DNA of 64,000 bases from Pseudoalteromonas arabiensis (GCF_001550155.1 NZ_LRUF01000008.1:186001-250000), one strand, 5' to 3'. Numbered from the stretch's first letter, positions 6,810-16,817 are shown. Notes: generated by a model not told the origin, from the sequence alone. Numbers and translations are program-made.

Positions 6810-9749
6810 ATGAAAACTAAAACCCGTCACCAACATACACTCTCGCCAAGCATAACGGCTAAGGCTGTGGCAGCTGTCATTTGTGGGCTAAGTGGCCTAA
6901 ATACAGTAGCCGCACAGCAAAGTGATTTGACAAACGATGAAATAGAAACCATCGAGGTACGTGGTATTGCAGCCAGTAACAAGCAAGATATTAATAACAA
7001 ACGCTTTAGTACTGGTGTGATGGATTCAATCACCGCAGAAGATATTGGTAAATTACCCGATGTGACCATTGCAGATACTCTACAACGTATACCCGGTATT
7101 CAAATTCGTCGCTCAGCAGGCGAAGGATCAACGATTAATGTTCGTGGTATGCCGCAAGTGACAACGCTGTTAAATGGCGAACAATTTTTAAGTGCAGGCT
7201 CAATTACAACACTTCAACCTGACTTCACTGACGTACCTGCTGCGCTTTTATCGGGTATTGATGTACTCAAGTCTCCGCAAGCCGATATTCTCGCTGGTGG
7301 TATTTCAGGCACATTAGATCTAAAAACTCGCCGCCCATTCGACTTAGAACAAGGCACGACTTTTTCATTTACAGGCGAAGCGTCACGCGGCAGCTTATCA
7401 GAAGAAACCGATCCTAAATTAGTGGCATTTGCGGGCTATAACAATGACAAATTTGGTATTATTTTCACTGCCGCTTATGATGAAAGTACACTTGCTAACT
7501 ATCGTAATGGCACGATTTTAACCTCCAACGAGATTCAAAATGAAACCTCACGAGATTTCAATGGTGATGGAGACTTAAACGACAGTTACTACAGCCAACG
7601 TTTTTATGGCGTAATGCACCGAGAAACCGAACGAGATCGCCTCGGCTTAAACACCACAGTGCAATATCAGTTGTCTGATTCACTGACTTTTACTGGTGAT
7701 ATATTCTATACCGACATGGATGATGCGGATCGCAAGCAAGGGATGATGGTCGATAATGCGCGCGGCGAAATTTGGGCTTATTCAGATAACTTTATACCAC
7801 GCCTCGACAACGACCGTGGTGGGCAAATTTACACTGTTAACGACGCCACATTAGAAGCACGACGTGTCAGTGCTTATTCAGAAAGCTTAACCAATGATCG
7901 TGAATCAACTAACGCAAGCTTACTCTTTGAATACCAAGGAGATGGCCCTCTTTCAGGTGAGTTCAGATACATACATGGTAGTGCCGAGCGCGGTCATACC
8001 GAAAATGTAGCGCATGGTTATTTAACCTCTGGCGCACAACATGGCCTACTTAGGAACGACGGCACAGGTGCAACACCGGTTAACCCAAATGGTGTTGGCC
8101 CAGATCCTGTCATGGTTGATTTCTCTCGTACTGGCGAGTACATCACCCTAGGTTTTGAGGAAGGCTTTGGCAGCGATATCAATCAATATAACCTAGTATC
8201 AACTTACTCAGAAAACAACTTCGAAGAAGAAGCAACGCTTGATGTTGCTAGACTTGATGGCCGTTATGAATTTTCAACAGACCACCTCACTAACGTCGAT
8301 TTTGGATTACGGGCATCAAAACGCGATGTCGAGCGCGAAACGTATATTTTAGTGGCACCATTTACATCTGGTGATATTACCGCTGATGTCATGTGGAAAG
8401 ACTCTGGGGCCTCTTTAGGCGATACCAATGGCGATGGTGAAAACAGCGTTGCGGGTGGTGATTTAACGATTGGTCATCCCAACTATTTTAGTGATTTACC
8501 AGACGGCTGGGTAAACCAAATAAATGACTTTGGACCAGGTGGTGTAGGACAAGGGTTTTATCTTATCGATCCGAAGGTAATGGATGACCCTATGGCATTC
8601 CAAAATGCTATTTACCCAGGCAATAAACGACTGGCTAACCCATCACGCACTTACAAAGTAAAAGAGCAAACCCAATCAGCTTACTTTAAATTTAATTTTG
8701 CAGGTGAGTTGGCTGATATGAGTTACACCGCAAATATTGGTGCGCAATACATCAAAACAGAACTCGACATGTTACAAAACCAACTCGGTTCAGCACGTCC
8801 ATGTTCATTATGTACCGCGAGTGAAAAAACAGGTGAAAAATGGTTAAGTCGTGATTATTCAGACTTCCTACCATCAATGAACTTTAATTTAAACCTCACT
8901 GAAGATTTCATTCTACGTGCTGGTTACGGCAAAACAATGACAACGCTGGACATTGGTAAACTTGCAGGCGGCATCAGTGTTGGTCGTACTCGTGCTGGTG
9001 ATATCCTCGCAGCTGAACTCGGTGTGAGCCCAGACTTACTCGTTGCGGTACAAGGCACGCAAAATGGTAACCCAGATTTAGAGCCTTGGCGCGCAACTAA
9101 CTATAACTTATCTGCCGAGTGGTATTTTAATGAAAGTGGCTTATTAAGTATTTCTGCTTTCTTAATGGATATAGAATCATTTGTCGAAAGTGGCACTGTA
9201 ATGCTAGGTCTGCCAGACATTGACGGCGTAATTCGTCGCGAAGTACCTGTAACGACCGAAATTAATGGCGAAGGTGGTGAAATCAAAGGCTTTGAAGTTA
9301 CCTATCAACAAGCATTCGACTTCTTACCAGAACCTTTTGATGGTTTAGGTACATCTCTAAACTTTACCTATGCCCCAAGTGACAGCGCTAACGTCGATGC
9401 TTACGGTAAGAGCTTACCAATTCAAGACAACTCTGAAAAATCAGCTAATGCTGTTTTATGGTATGAAAAAGGCCCATTACAACTTCGCTTAGCTGCAAAC
9501 TATCGTAGTGATCGTCTCGATAGCTTAAGCTCCGCTATGGGCGAAGGCGTGGTGCCATTTTGGACTAAAAGTACACTGTATTATGACATGTATGCTGGTT
9601 ATGAATTTGCAGAAGACACGAGCATTTATACGTCAATCAGCAATTTAACCGAAGAAAAAGAAGATATATACGCCCAGTGGTCAGATAATGTGATCACTCA
9701 AAATATCTTTGAGCGTCGTATTACGCTAGGTATTCGTACACGCTTTTAA
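6810..9749 (+). CDS. TonB-dependent outer-membrane receptor
   Basis: A 979-residue outer-membrane receptor. Residues 1-36 are an unusually long, basic signal peptide typical of Alteromonadales receptors, ending near VAAQQ. A TonB-box-like segment and the plug domain follow, with GIAASNK, IGKLPDVTIADTLQRIPG and NVRGMPQ around residues 50-120. The rest is a 22-strand beta barrel ending in a terminal Phe (RTRF), the usual BamA recognition residue. It lacks close similarity to siderophore receptors by eye and is of the type used for oligosaccharides. Divergent from the sugar-acid operon, it probably brings oxidised or acetylated oligosaccharides into the periplasm. Confidence 0.88.
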   Translation: MKTKTRHQHTLSPSITAKAVAAVICGLSGLNTVAAQQSDLTNDEIETIEVRGIAASNKQDINNKRFSTGVMDSITAEDIGKLPDVTIADTLQRIPGIQIRRSAGEGSTINVRGMPQVTTLLNGEQFLSAGSITTLQPDFTDVPAALLSGIDVLKSPQADILAGGISGTLDLKTRRPFDLEQGTTFSFTGEASRGSLSEETDPKLVAFAGYNNDKFGIIFTAAYDESTLANYRNGTILTSNEIQNETSRDFNGDGDLNDSYYSQRFYGVMHRETERDRLGLNTTVQYQLSDSLTFTGDIFYTDMDDADRKQGMMVDNARGEIWAYSDNFIPRLDNDRGGQIYTVNDATLEARRVSAYSESLTNDRESTNASLLFEYQGDGPLSGEFRYIHGSAERGHTENVAHGYLTSGAQHGLLRNDGTGATPVNPNGVGPDPVMVDFSRTGEYITLGFEEGFGSDINQYNLVSTYSENNFEEEATLDVARLDGRYEFSTDHLTNVDFGLRASKRDVERETYILVAPFTSGDITADVMWKDSGASLGDTNGDGENSVAGGDLTIGHPNYFSDLPDGWVNQINDFGPGGVGQGFYLIDPKVMDDPMAFQNAIYPGNKRLANPSRTYKVKEQTQSAYFKFNFAGELADMSYTANIGAQYIKTELDMLQNQLGSARPCSLCTASEKTGEKWLSRDYSDFLPSMNFNLNLTEDFILRAGYGKTMTTLDIGKLAGGISVGRTRAGDILAAELGVSPDLLVAVQGTQNGNPDLEPWRATNYNLSAEWYFNESGLLSISAFLMDIESFVESGTVMLGLPDIDGVIRREVPVTTEINGEGGEIKGFEVTYQQAFDFLPEPFDGLGTSLNFTYAPSDSANVDAYGKSLPIQDNSEKSANAVLWYEKGPLQLRLAANYRSDRLDSLSSAMGEGVVPFWTKSTLYYDMYAGYEFAEDTSIYTSISNLTEEKEDIYAQWSDNVITQNIFERRITLGIRTRF

Positions 9750-9842
9750 GCGTTAACTAAATTTGGCTCACTTCTGCCCAAGTGATAAAAGACTAACTTA
9801 GTCTTTTTAATGAACAACGCGCCGCGTGGTTTAGCCAAATAC

Positions 9843-9884
9843 AAAACCAGTACAGACTCCCCTTGGTGCTGTACTGGTTTTCTC
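9843..9884 (+). terminator. Rho-independent terminator after the receptor gene
   Basis: A perfect 13-bp stem AAAACCAGTACAG (9843-9855) / CTGTACTGGTTTT (9869-9881) with a 13-base loop and a T-rich tail lies 93 bases after the receptor stop. It separates the receptor transcript from the esterase gene. Confidence 0.8.
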
Positions 9885-9944
9885 GTTGTTACTGTATGAA
9901 TATGTTAATATTATAAGCCTAACCAGTTCTACCTAGGCTATGTG

Positions 9945-11540
9945 ATGACATCTCGTTTTTTTAACTCTATGCTGTGTGCTTCTGTATTACTAAGCTCAGC
10001 TCTTTTTTTACAAGGCTGCCAAGAGCAACCTAAAAGTAACAATATCAAAGTCGATGGTGGATTAATCCAAGGACAGCAACAAGGTCGCGTAATAACTTAT
10101 AAAGGCATTCCTTATGCAGCTCCCCCTGTCGGTGATTTACGCTGGCGAGCACCGCAGCCTGTGCCAAAATGGCAAGATGTGAAAGTGCTTAGCAATTACG
10201 CCCCTGACTGTATGCAAAAACCATTTGCTGGCGATGCTGCACCGCTTACAACAACGCCATCGGAAGACTGCCTTTATTTAAATGTATTTAAACCCACTAA
10301 ACACAGCGATACTCCTTACCCTGTTGTAGTATGGATACACGGTGGTGGCTTTGTAAATGGTGGCGCATCTCCCGCTGTTTACTCAGGCGAAAGCTTTGCT
10401 AAACAAGGCGTTATTTTTGTTAGCTTTAATTATCGATTAGGCCGATTTGGCTTTTTTGCCCACCCTGCTCTTACTCGTTTTGAAAACGATGCACTGGGCA
10501 ACTACGCATTAATGGATCAAATTGCCGCCCTTGAGTGGGTAAAACAAAATATCGCTCAATTTGGTGGTGATGCTTCTAAAGTGACACTTATGGGTGAATC
10601 TGCTGGTGGCGCATCGGTGCATGCAATGATGCAAACCCCTGCTGCCAATGGCTTATTCCAACAAGCGATTATTATGTCAGCCGGCGGACGAGAGCTATTT
10701 AAGCAGTTGCCGCTTAAGAGTGATGACAACACTGTATTAAGTGCCGAAAAAATTGGCGAAAACTTTGCCAAGCAACACACCATTTTAGGCAGTGATGAAA
10801 ATGCCCTTGCGGCGCTACGTGAGTTACCTGCACAAGACGTGGTTGATAACCTCAATCTGAGCACATTAAACCGACAAAATAATGATCAGTCTACTTACGT
10901 TGGCGGGCCAATTATTGATGGCACAATCATCAATTCGGCCACTGAAGCGCGCTTGAGTAAAGGCACATTTAGCCATGTTGCAACCATGGTTGGCACCACA
11001 GATATGGATTTAGGCTTTGCTAATTTTGCTTCAAAAGAGTCACTGTTCGCAAGCTTTGCTCCGCACAGTACACAAGCAAAAATGACTTACGATGCAAATG
11101 GCAAAACACCATTACCTTTACTCAATTACCAAGTAGGTCAAGATGCTTTAATGCAAGAGCCAGCAAGGTTCGTTGCAAAACGTGTGACAGATATGGGTAA
11201 TGATGCCTTTTTATATCGTTTTGGTTATGTTGCACAAACCTTAGATAAACCTGGTGCAGAGCACGCCAGCGAAATCCCGTACTTTTTTAATACTGTGGCA
11301 GCTAAATATGGGCATGTCACCACCGAGCAAGATAAGCAAGCCGCTAAAATAATGCACCGTTATGTGACTAATTTTATTAAATTAGGCACACCAAATGGCC
11401 CAGGTTTACCAGCATGGCAAGCATATAAAAATGATGAATCTTTTATACTGCAAATGAGCAAGTCAGGGACTGCAGAGTTTTTACCTGATCCATTACAAGC
11501 GCGCTTAAACATCACAGCAACAAAAGCCGAACAGCAGTAA
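9945..11540 (+). CDS. Type-B carboxylesterase/lipase, lipoprotein
   Basis: A 531-residue alpha/beta hydrolase of the carboxylesterase type-B family. The N-terminus is a lipoprotein signal with lipobox LQGC, so it is probably anchored to the outer membrane. Family motifs include GIPYAAPPVGDLRW, EDCLYLNVF, the oxyanion-hole HGGGFVNG, and the nucleophile elbow GESAGG near residue 217. The catalytic His is in GAEHASEIPYFF. The acid is probably within GTTDMDLGF, where Asp replaces the more usual Glu. The ATG at 9945 is preferred over the GTG at 9942. It follows the receptor on the same strand behind its own terminator, so co-regulation with the sugar cluster is uncertain. Confidence 0.87.
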   Translation: MTSRFFNSMLCASVLLSSALFLQGCQEQPKSNNIKVDGGLIQGQQQGRVITYKGIPYAAPPVGDLRWRAPQPVPKWQDVKVLSNYAPDCMQKPFAGDAAPLTTTPSEDCLYLNVFKPTKHSDTPYPVVVWIHGGGFVNGGASPAVYSGESFAKQGVIFVSFNYRLGRFGFFAHPALTRFENDALGNYALMDQIAALEWVKQNIAQFGGDASKVTLMGESAGGASVHAMMQTPAANGLFQQAIIMSAGGRELFKQLPLKSDDNTVLSAEKIGENFAKQHTILGSDENALAALRELPAQDVVDNLNLSTLNRQNNDQSTYVGGPIIDGTIINSATEARLSKGTFSHVATMVGTTDMDLGFANFASKESLFASFAPHSTQAKMTYDANGKTPLPLLNYQVGQDALMQEPARFVAKRVTDMGNDAFLYRFGYVAQTLDKPGAEHASEIPYFFNTVAAKYGHVTTEQDKQAAKIMHRYVTNFIKLGTPNGPGLPAWQAYKNDESFILQMSKSGTAEFLPDPLQARLNITATKAEQQ

Positions 11541-11549
11541 AATCAATTA

Positions 11550-11580
11550 AATAAGGCGCTTAATATAAGCGCCTTATTTT
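11550..11580. terminator. Bidirectional terminator between convergent genes
   Basis: A perfect 13-bp stem AATAAGGCGCTTA (11550-11562) / TAAGCGCCTTATT (11566-11578) with a 3-base loop sits between the convergent esterase and sirtuin-like genes. T-runs occur on both sides, so it can end both transcripts. Confidence 0.85.
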
Positions 11581-12300
11581 TTACCCTTGCTGCTGCACAT
11601 ACTCAAGCGCAGTCATCTTGTGGTAGGTTACATTAGGATGAAATACGTGAGTAGGATCGGGGTCAACCACGTCAATTGGTGTGCCTTGGCTGCGTGCAAT
11701 ATCAAGTGCCATTTGCGTAATATTGACGCTAAACGAGGTGCCGATAAACACGATTTTATCGGCATCGAGCATGCGCTGTTGCGCCTCAGAAATTCGATAA
11801 AGTTCAGTGTAGTATTCATCAAATAACAATACGTAAGGCTTAAACGATTCGTTAAGCTTGGGGCTTTCATTACTGATATTGAACACCTCAAGCAATGAGT
11901 TGTGTAGATTGTCTTCGTTGACCTTATCCCACGGTGCGTTAAACGCCATTGCATCGTCACCTTGGTGGTGAAACAGTGTCATTTGATCTAAGCGACCATG
12001 AATAGCAATAAAATCGGTGTTACCTGCTTTGCCATCAAGACCATCTATATTTTGCGTAATGAGATTTTTATCACTCAACCAATGATGTACCTCATTGGGA
12101 CCGTGATGCCGATACGTTGCAAAACGATGATAGTACCAAGCTAGAAACTCGCGGGGATTGTTTTCGTACATAGCACGGGTTGCCATTTCCATCGGCGTGT
12201 AATTTTTGCTACCAATGGTCCAAAAGCCATCTTCGCCACGAAAGGTCGGTATACCGCTAGCGGCACTCACTCCCGCCCCAGTAATATAGAGTGTATTCAT
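11581..12300 (-). CDS. Sir2-family NAD-dependent deacylase-like protein lacking cysteines
   Basis: A 239-residue sirtuin. The NAD-binding GAGVSAASGIPTFRG is at residues 8-22, the TQNIDGLDG loop near 83, the catalytic His in IHGRLDQ near 100, and GTSFSVNIT near 190. The protein contains no cysteine, so the four-Cys zinc ribbon that normally follows the catalytic His is absent. The region after HG is a short, His- and Asp-rich loop instead. It may be a deacylase with an altered small domain, or an NAD-consuming enzyme with another substrate. The gene overlaps the upstream kelch gene by 4 bases (ATGA), indicating coupled expression. Confidence 0.8.
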   Translation of the reverse strand: MNTLYITGAGVSAASGIPTFRGEDGFWTIGSKNYTPMEMATRAMYENNPREFLAWYYHRFATYRHHGPNEVHHWLSDKNLITQNIDGLDGKAGNTDFIAIHGRLDQMTLFHHQGDDAMAFNAPWDKVNEDNLHNSLLEVFNISNESPKLNESFKPYVLLFDEYYTELYRISEAQQRMLDADKIVFIGTSFSVNITQMALDIARSQGTPIDVVDPDPTHVFHPNVTYHKMTALEYVQQQG

Positions 12301-13319
12301 AAAGAAAGGGCCACCTTGTAACCAAGTGCATCGGCTGTCACTTGTTGATTATTGTCCATACCACCAAGACGATACAAACTTCCTTGGTGCTCTAATAAAC
12401 CTCGATGATCCATGCTCGCAGTATCGGCTTTTGGCATCACTTGCCAACTGTTTTTATCAACATCAAAGCGCCAAACATGATCACTCGCTGGCGCTGGTTT
12501 ACCGTCGTATCCCATGCCATTGTAGTTATATGGGTTATCAGAGCCGCCCATCATATAAATGTCGCCATTAAAACTGGTTGCAGCCATACGGTAATGGGCA
12601 ACACCTGTTGGATGTGGCACGGTACGCCAATCTATTTTTAATGGGTTATTTGCATCAATCGTGCCTTTTAAACACTGTGCAACCGTAGCAAAAGAACGAC
12701 GCTTATCTGCATTCGCCTGTGTTTTTACACCATCACACACCAAAATTGTGTTACCACTAATTGCCGCCGCTTGGCCAAACACCGGTCGACCTAAAAAGGG
12801 CGAAGCCTGTTGCCATGTATCTGTTTGCGTATCATACACTTGTACAAGGTTAACATTGCCATCGTTATGCCAACCACTGACTAAATAGATATAACGCTGC
12901 TTATATGAAAGCGCCACACTGTCATCCACCGGCACTGGCATATTAGCAAGTTGCGTATATGAATTAGAGCGCACATCATAGCGATATACATCGGGTGTAG
13001 AGATTTCTTGATGATCGGCGCTAACGGTATAGCCACCAAATACATAGGCATGTTGACCAACACCCACTGCGGTACTCGCTAAACGACCAGTAAGGGGCAA
13101 TGTACTTGGCACCGCTTTAGCCGCTTGCCACGCGTTATCGCCCACTTTGAGTACCCATACTTTATTGTGAACATCATTGTGTGCTTTGCCTGCCCCCAAG
13201 CCCATAAAGCTTAAAAAGTAGGCGTGTTCATCAATAACAACTTTGGCTACAGCGTTGTTGGCAACGGGCTCAGGTAAGGCGGGTATGGTTGCAAGTGCAA
13301 CAGAAAATAGCAGGCTCAT
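12297..13319 (-). CDS. Secreted kelch-repeat protein (NanM-like)
   Basis: A 340-residue kelch beta-propeller. The first 14 residues are hydrophobic and end in an ALA-type site, consistent with a short signal peptide and periplasmic location. About five to six kelch blades are visible, with VGVGQHAYVFGGYT, YIYLVSGWHNDG, YMMGGSDNPYN and LYRLGGMDN as the clearest. Related bacterial proteins include the sialic acid mutarotase NanM, but no sialic acid genes lie nearby, so that function is not assigned. It forms a two-gene unit with the sirtuin-like gene, whose start overlaps its end. Confidence 0.75.
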   Translation of the reverse strand: MSLLFSVALATIPALPEPVANNAVAKVVIDEHAYFLSFMGLGAGKAHNDVHNKVWVLKVGDNAWQAAKAVPSTLPLTGRLASTAVGVGQHAYVFGGYTVSADHQEISTPDVYRYDVRSNSYTQLANMPVPVDDSVALSYKQRYIYLVSGWHNDGNVNLVQVYDTQTDTWQQASPFLGRPVFGQAAAISGNTILVCDGVKTQANADKRRSFATVAQCLKGTIDANNPLKIDWRTVPHPTGVAHYRMAATSFNGDIYMMGGSDNPYNYNGMGYDGKPAPASDHVWRFDVDKNSWQVMPKADTASMDHRGLLEHQGSLYRLGGMDNNQQVTADALGYKVALSL

Positions 13320-13387
13320 AAAATAAATAGATAACTTAACACATCGCTTAAGAATACCACTTTATGAGCCTGAAGAAAGACTCGTTA

Positions 13388-14017
13388 TTAGTAAGCAATA
13401 CTAATGCATTGATTTAAATGTGCTGCCGACTGTGCTTCATCAAGCATTGCTTTTGCATAATCGGTGACTGATATTTTGCTTTCGCCGTTTGCATCAGTAA
13501 AAAAGCTATCGCCACCGACACGGTATGGACCTTCTGACTCACCAGGGTAAATAACCGCAGCGGGTGACACAAATGTCCATGGTGTATCTGTTGTTGATGC
13601 TCTAAATACATCAAGTGCCTCACCTTGAGCAATAGCTTCTGCTTTGTATTCAGCAGGAAAATCAGGGCTTGATACCAGTGTTACACCGGGTGCCACTTCT
13701 AAGCTACCAGCACCGCCCACCCATAAAATGCGTGTGCCAGTACCTGCAAGCGCGTTTAGTAATTGCTTTGCTGTGTTTGCCACAATTTCATGGTTACCTA
13801 AAGCACGCCCCCCAATTGCAGCAATAACAACATCGCTCCCCGCTGCTGCGCTTGCGATATCATCGTTTGTTAAATCAAATTCAGTCACAGTAACGTTATC
13901 TTGGGTTACTTTACCTGCGTCTCTAACTAATGCATTTACTTGATGACCACGTGCGATTGCTTCTGAAGTAATGTGACTGCCAATCCAACCAGTTGCGCCA
14001 ATAACTGCTAATTTCAT
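13388..14017 (-). CDS. NAD(P)-binding (NmrA/atypical SDR-like) protein
   Basis: A 209-residue Rossmann-fold protein. The dinucleotide-binding GATGWIGSHI is at residues 8-17 and the SDR-like VIAAIGG segment near 66. The C-terminus holds an SVTDYAKAMLDE motif that is common in small NAD(P)H-binding reductases of the YwnB/YesF type. No catalytic YxxxK is evident, so this is an atypical SDR, probably a redox-sensing or quinone-related reductase. It is divergent from a LysR regulator with about 100 bases between the starts, a layout in which the regulator commonly controls its neighbour. Confidence 0.78.
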   Translation of the reverse strand: MKLAVIGATGWIGSHITSEAIARGHQVNALVRDAGKVTQDNVTVTEFDLTNDDIASAAAGSDVVIAAIGGRALGNHEIVANTAKQLLNALAGTGTRILWVGGAGSLEVAPGVTLVSSPDFPAEYKAEAIAQGEALDVFRASTTDTPWTFVSPAAVIYPGESEGPYRVGGDSFFTDANGESKISVTDYAKAMLDEAQSAAHLNQCISIAY

Positions 14018-14119
14018 GAGGAATGCTCCGTTGTTTGTTTCAATGATTGCAGTTTACTTGTTCACTAATTACTGATAAACACACTATATAGATACACATT
14101 GTTTCAGTTGAAGATACCA

Positions 14120-15004
14120 ATGGACAAACTCAATTCAATTACTAGCTTTGTCGAAGTTGCCCGTACAGGCAGCTTTACTCAGGCCGCTGAACATTTAGGC
14201 TTAAGCCGGTTACAAGTGTCTAGGCATATTCAAGATATTGAAAAGTGGCTAAATTTAAGGTTATTTCATCGCACAACACGAAAAGTAAGTTTAACAATTC
14301 AAGGAGAAGAAGCCCTTAGCTACTGCCAGCAAATACTAACTCAAGTGTCTGATTTACAAAGCCGTGCACACAGCCATAACAATGAATTGGTGGGGACTAT
14401 TCGCGTTGCCTCCCCTATTGGGCTTGGCCAACATAAACTGTTTGATGCCATTGAAGTGTTTACCAAACGCCATCCACAGACGCGATTTGAGCTGTTACTT
14501 TCAGATAGTTTATCGCAGCTTGTTGATGACCGCGTTGATATCGCTTTGCGTTACATCCATCAGCCAGATGAAGGACTCATTGCCCGCAAGCTCATGTATA
14601 TCGCAACCGCTGTGTGTGCATCACACGATTATTTAGCTGCAAACCCACCAATTAATGAACCGAGTGACTTAACTGCACACAATTGCCTTATTCATAACAA
14701 ACACAACATTTGGCAATTTCAACGCGGTGACAACACACAAAAAGTCACTGTTAAGGGCAACATTGTTGCCAACGATATGGGCGTACTTCTAAAAGCAGCA
14801 AAACAAGGCATGGGGGTGGCTCACCTACCTTGTGACCTTGCTAATGACTATTTGGCATCGGGAGAGCTTGTTAAAGTACTGCCAGAGCATACAACTACAG
14901 GCTCTCACTTATGGGCAGTGTATTTATCACATAACTTCCAACAAAATGTGGTCAGAGCGTTCATCGACTTTTTAGCAGAGCACTGGCAACAGGATATCTT
15001 ATAA
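14120..15004 (+). CDS. LysR-family transcriptional regulator
   Basis: A 294-residue regulator with an N-terminal winged helix (residues 1-62, FTQAAEHLGLSRLQVSRHI) and a C-terminal periplasmic-binding-protein-like effector domain (about 88-290). The ATG at 14120 is chosen: it begins with the family-typical MDKLNSITSFVEVARTGSF, whereas the upstream TTG at 14099 would only add seven residues. It resembles the CrgA/AaeR-like branch that controls divergent oxidoreductase genes. The most likely target is the divergent NAD(P)-binding protein gene. Confidence 0.9.
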   Translation: MDKLNSITSFVEVARTGSFTQAAEHLGLSRLQVSRHIQDIEKWLNLRLFHRTTRKVSLTIQGEEALSYCQQILTQVSDLQSRAHSHNNELVGTIRVASPIGLGQHKLFDAIEVFTKRHPQTRFELLLSDSLSQLVDDRVDIALRYIHQPDEGLIARKLMYIATAVCASHDYLAANPPINEPSDLTAHNCLIHNKHNIWQFQRGDNTQKVTVKGNIVANDMGVLLKAAKQGMGVAHLPCDLANDYLASGELVKVLPEHTTTGSHLWAVYLSHNFQQNVVRAFIDFLAEHWQQDIL

Positions 15005-15049
15005 TCTAAATCTGCTGCAAATACGTATAGGCTATAAAAAGGAGCCGTA

Positions 15050-15301
15050 ATGCAGCATTTAGATCATGAAATATCTCGTATTATAGAAATGGCGTGGGAA
15101 GACAGAACCCCATTCGAAGCGATAAACCGACAGTTTGGCTTAAATGAAAAAAGCGTTATCGCGTTAATGCGTGAGCAATTAACAAACTCAAGTTTTAAAC
15201 TTTGGCGAAAACGCGTATCTGGGAGGCAAAGTAAACATATAAAACTTCGCCACCCTGATATTCTACGTGGTTATTGCAAAACTCAATATAAGCACAGGTA
15301 A
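15050..15301 (+). CDS. DUF2805 / TIGR03643 family small protein
   Basis: An 83-residue basic protein with a helix-turn-helix-like half (ISRIIEMAWEDRTPFEAI, FGLNEKSVIALMR) and a C-terminal stretch with FKLWRKRVSGRQSKH and HPDILRG. It matches my memory of the TIGR03643/DUF2805 family, found in marine gammaproteobacteria and Bacteroidetes next to photolyase or regulator genes. No function is established. An AGGAG ribosome-binding site lies 6 bases before the ATG. The composition suggests nucleic-acid binding. Confidence 0.75.
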   Translation: MQHLDHEISRIIEMAWEDRTPFEAINRQFGLNEKSVIALMREQLTNSSFKLWRKRVSGRQSKHIKLRHPDILRGYCKTQYKHR

Positions 15302-15303
15302 CA

Positions 15304-16620
15304 TTATTTAAGTTGGTCAGCAAACTGACCAACAGCATCCACCACTTTTTGCGCGCCGTTTTGAATGTCACTCATTACTTTTCCAGATTCAGTTGCAAGG
15401 CTGTAACCTTGCTCAGCTTTACTTTTTCCTTGCTCAATTACCTCTACCGTATTTTGCGTCAGCGCTCTGTTTTGCTGTACAACATCAACTATTTCAACAG
15501 TCGCTTTCGAGGTACGCGAAGCTAACTGTCTTACTTCGTCGGCAACAACTGCAAAGCCCCTGCCTTGCTCACCCGCCCTTGCAGCCTCTATTGCTGCATT
15601 AAGCGCAAGTAAATTAGTTTGATCTGCGATACTGCTAATACTTTGTACAATATTAGCTATATGCTGAGATTGCTTATCAAGTGCAGCTATTTCCGTTGCT
15701 GCTTGCTCCATTTTTTTTGCAAGTTCATCCATAACATTCACCATATCGCCTAACACCTCAGCCCCCTGATGAGCAATTTGGTCAGTTTCTGTCGAGGTAC
15801 TATAGGCAATCTCAGCAGCTTGAGAGACTGCCATTTCACGATTAACTTGCTCTGTAATGACTGTTGCAAATTTTACGATTTTATAAAGCTCCCCTTGCTC
15901 ACAAAAAACGGGGTTATAGCTTGCCTCAAGCCAAACAGGTTCACCATATTTATTAATTCGTTTAAAGCGAGACGCAATAAACTCGCCCTTTTGAAGCTTT
16001 TTCCAAAAATCGGCGTAGTCTGCTGAGTTTGCCTCCTCGGGCTCGCAAAATATACTGTGATGCTTTCCCACTATTTCTTGTTTTGCGTAGCCCACACCTT
16101 GTAAAAACTGTTCATTCGCAGTAATTACATGGCCAGATAAATCAAACTCAATCACTGCCATTGAGCGATGAATCGCTTTTACTAAATCTTGGTTTTCTCT
16201 TGACGTTTCTATAGTTCGGGTAAGTGCACTGGCATGCAAAGTGAACTGCTGGAACTGCTGCTGCCTATTAATAACGGGATGCAAAATAACCCGCAACCAC
16301 GCCTGTTCATTGTGGGCATTTACAAGTTGTACAGCACCGACCCATGCCTCTTTATCATCAAGCGCTTTTTTAAAGCTCTGGTAATGACGGGTCGTTCTTG
16401 CCAGTTCAGGCACTAAACTAAGAAGTGATTTGCCTATCAGTTGATTTTTCTCATAACCTAGTTCAACGGTTGCTTGCTCATTCAGTGACAAGATATGTGC
16501 ATTTTTATCTAGTTCTAAAGTAAGCATTTTACTATCGAGCGTATTTTTTACTTGTGAAACAGTAAACAACTCATCGTCTAATTCAGTAACTTTATTCTTT
16601 AATGATTGACTAAAAAACAT
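15304..16620 (-). CDS. Soluble PAS-PAS methyl-accepting chemotaxis protein, BdlA-like (copy 1)
   Basis: A 438-residue cytoplasmic chemoreceptor with two PAS domains (about 25-130 and 140-255) and a short MCP signalling hairpin (about 270-435). The hairpin tip has [18 protein letters not shown] followed by [14 protein letters not shown]. There is no transmembrane segment. This layout is that of Pseudomonas BdlA, which links redox or nutrient cues to biofilm dispersal through c-di-GMP enzymes, and of some energy-taxis receptors. The start at 16620 (MFFSQSL) is chosen because it aligns with the start of the neighbouring paralogue. An in-frame upstream ATG would add 27 residues that do not align. 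It forms a tandem duplication with the next gene. Confidence 0.85.
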   Translation of the reverse strand: MFFSQSLKNKVTELDDELFTVSQVKNTLDSKMLTLELDKNAHILSLNEQATVELGYEKNQLIGKSLLSLVPELARTTRHYQSFKKALDDKEAWVGAVQLVNAHNEQAWLRVILHPVINRQQQFQQFTLHASALTRTIETSRENQDLVKAIHRSMAVIEFDLSGHVITANEQFLQGVGYAKQEIVGKHHSIFCEPEEANSADYADFWKKLQKGEFIASRFKRINKYGEPVWLEASYNPVFCEQGELYKIVKFATVITEQVNREMAVSQAAEIAYSTSTETDQIAHQGAEVLGDMVNVMDELAKKMEQAATEIAALDKQSQHIANIVQSISSIADQTNLLALNAAIEAARAGEQGRGFAVVADEVRQLASRTSKATVEIVDVVQQNRALTQNTVEVIEQGKSKAEQGYSLATESGKVMSDIQNGAQKVVDAVGQFADQLK

Positions 16621-16817
16621 GGGACTCTTCACGTTAAGGTAAGAAAAAAATACACCTTGGTCTGATGTATAGGCGCGCACATAGCAAAATAGTATATGCA
16701 TGCTTACTTTAACGTATTTGTTACAGTAAAGTCCCTATTTTTGCGATAATAGGAAAATTCTTAAGACGAAATAAGAATTAACTTAACAATTTGAATATAA
16801 ATGAGAAAAACACATCT

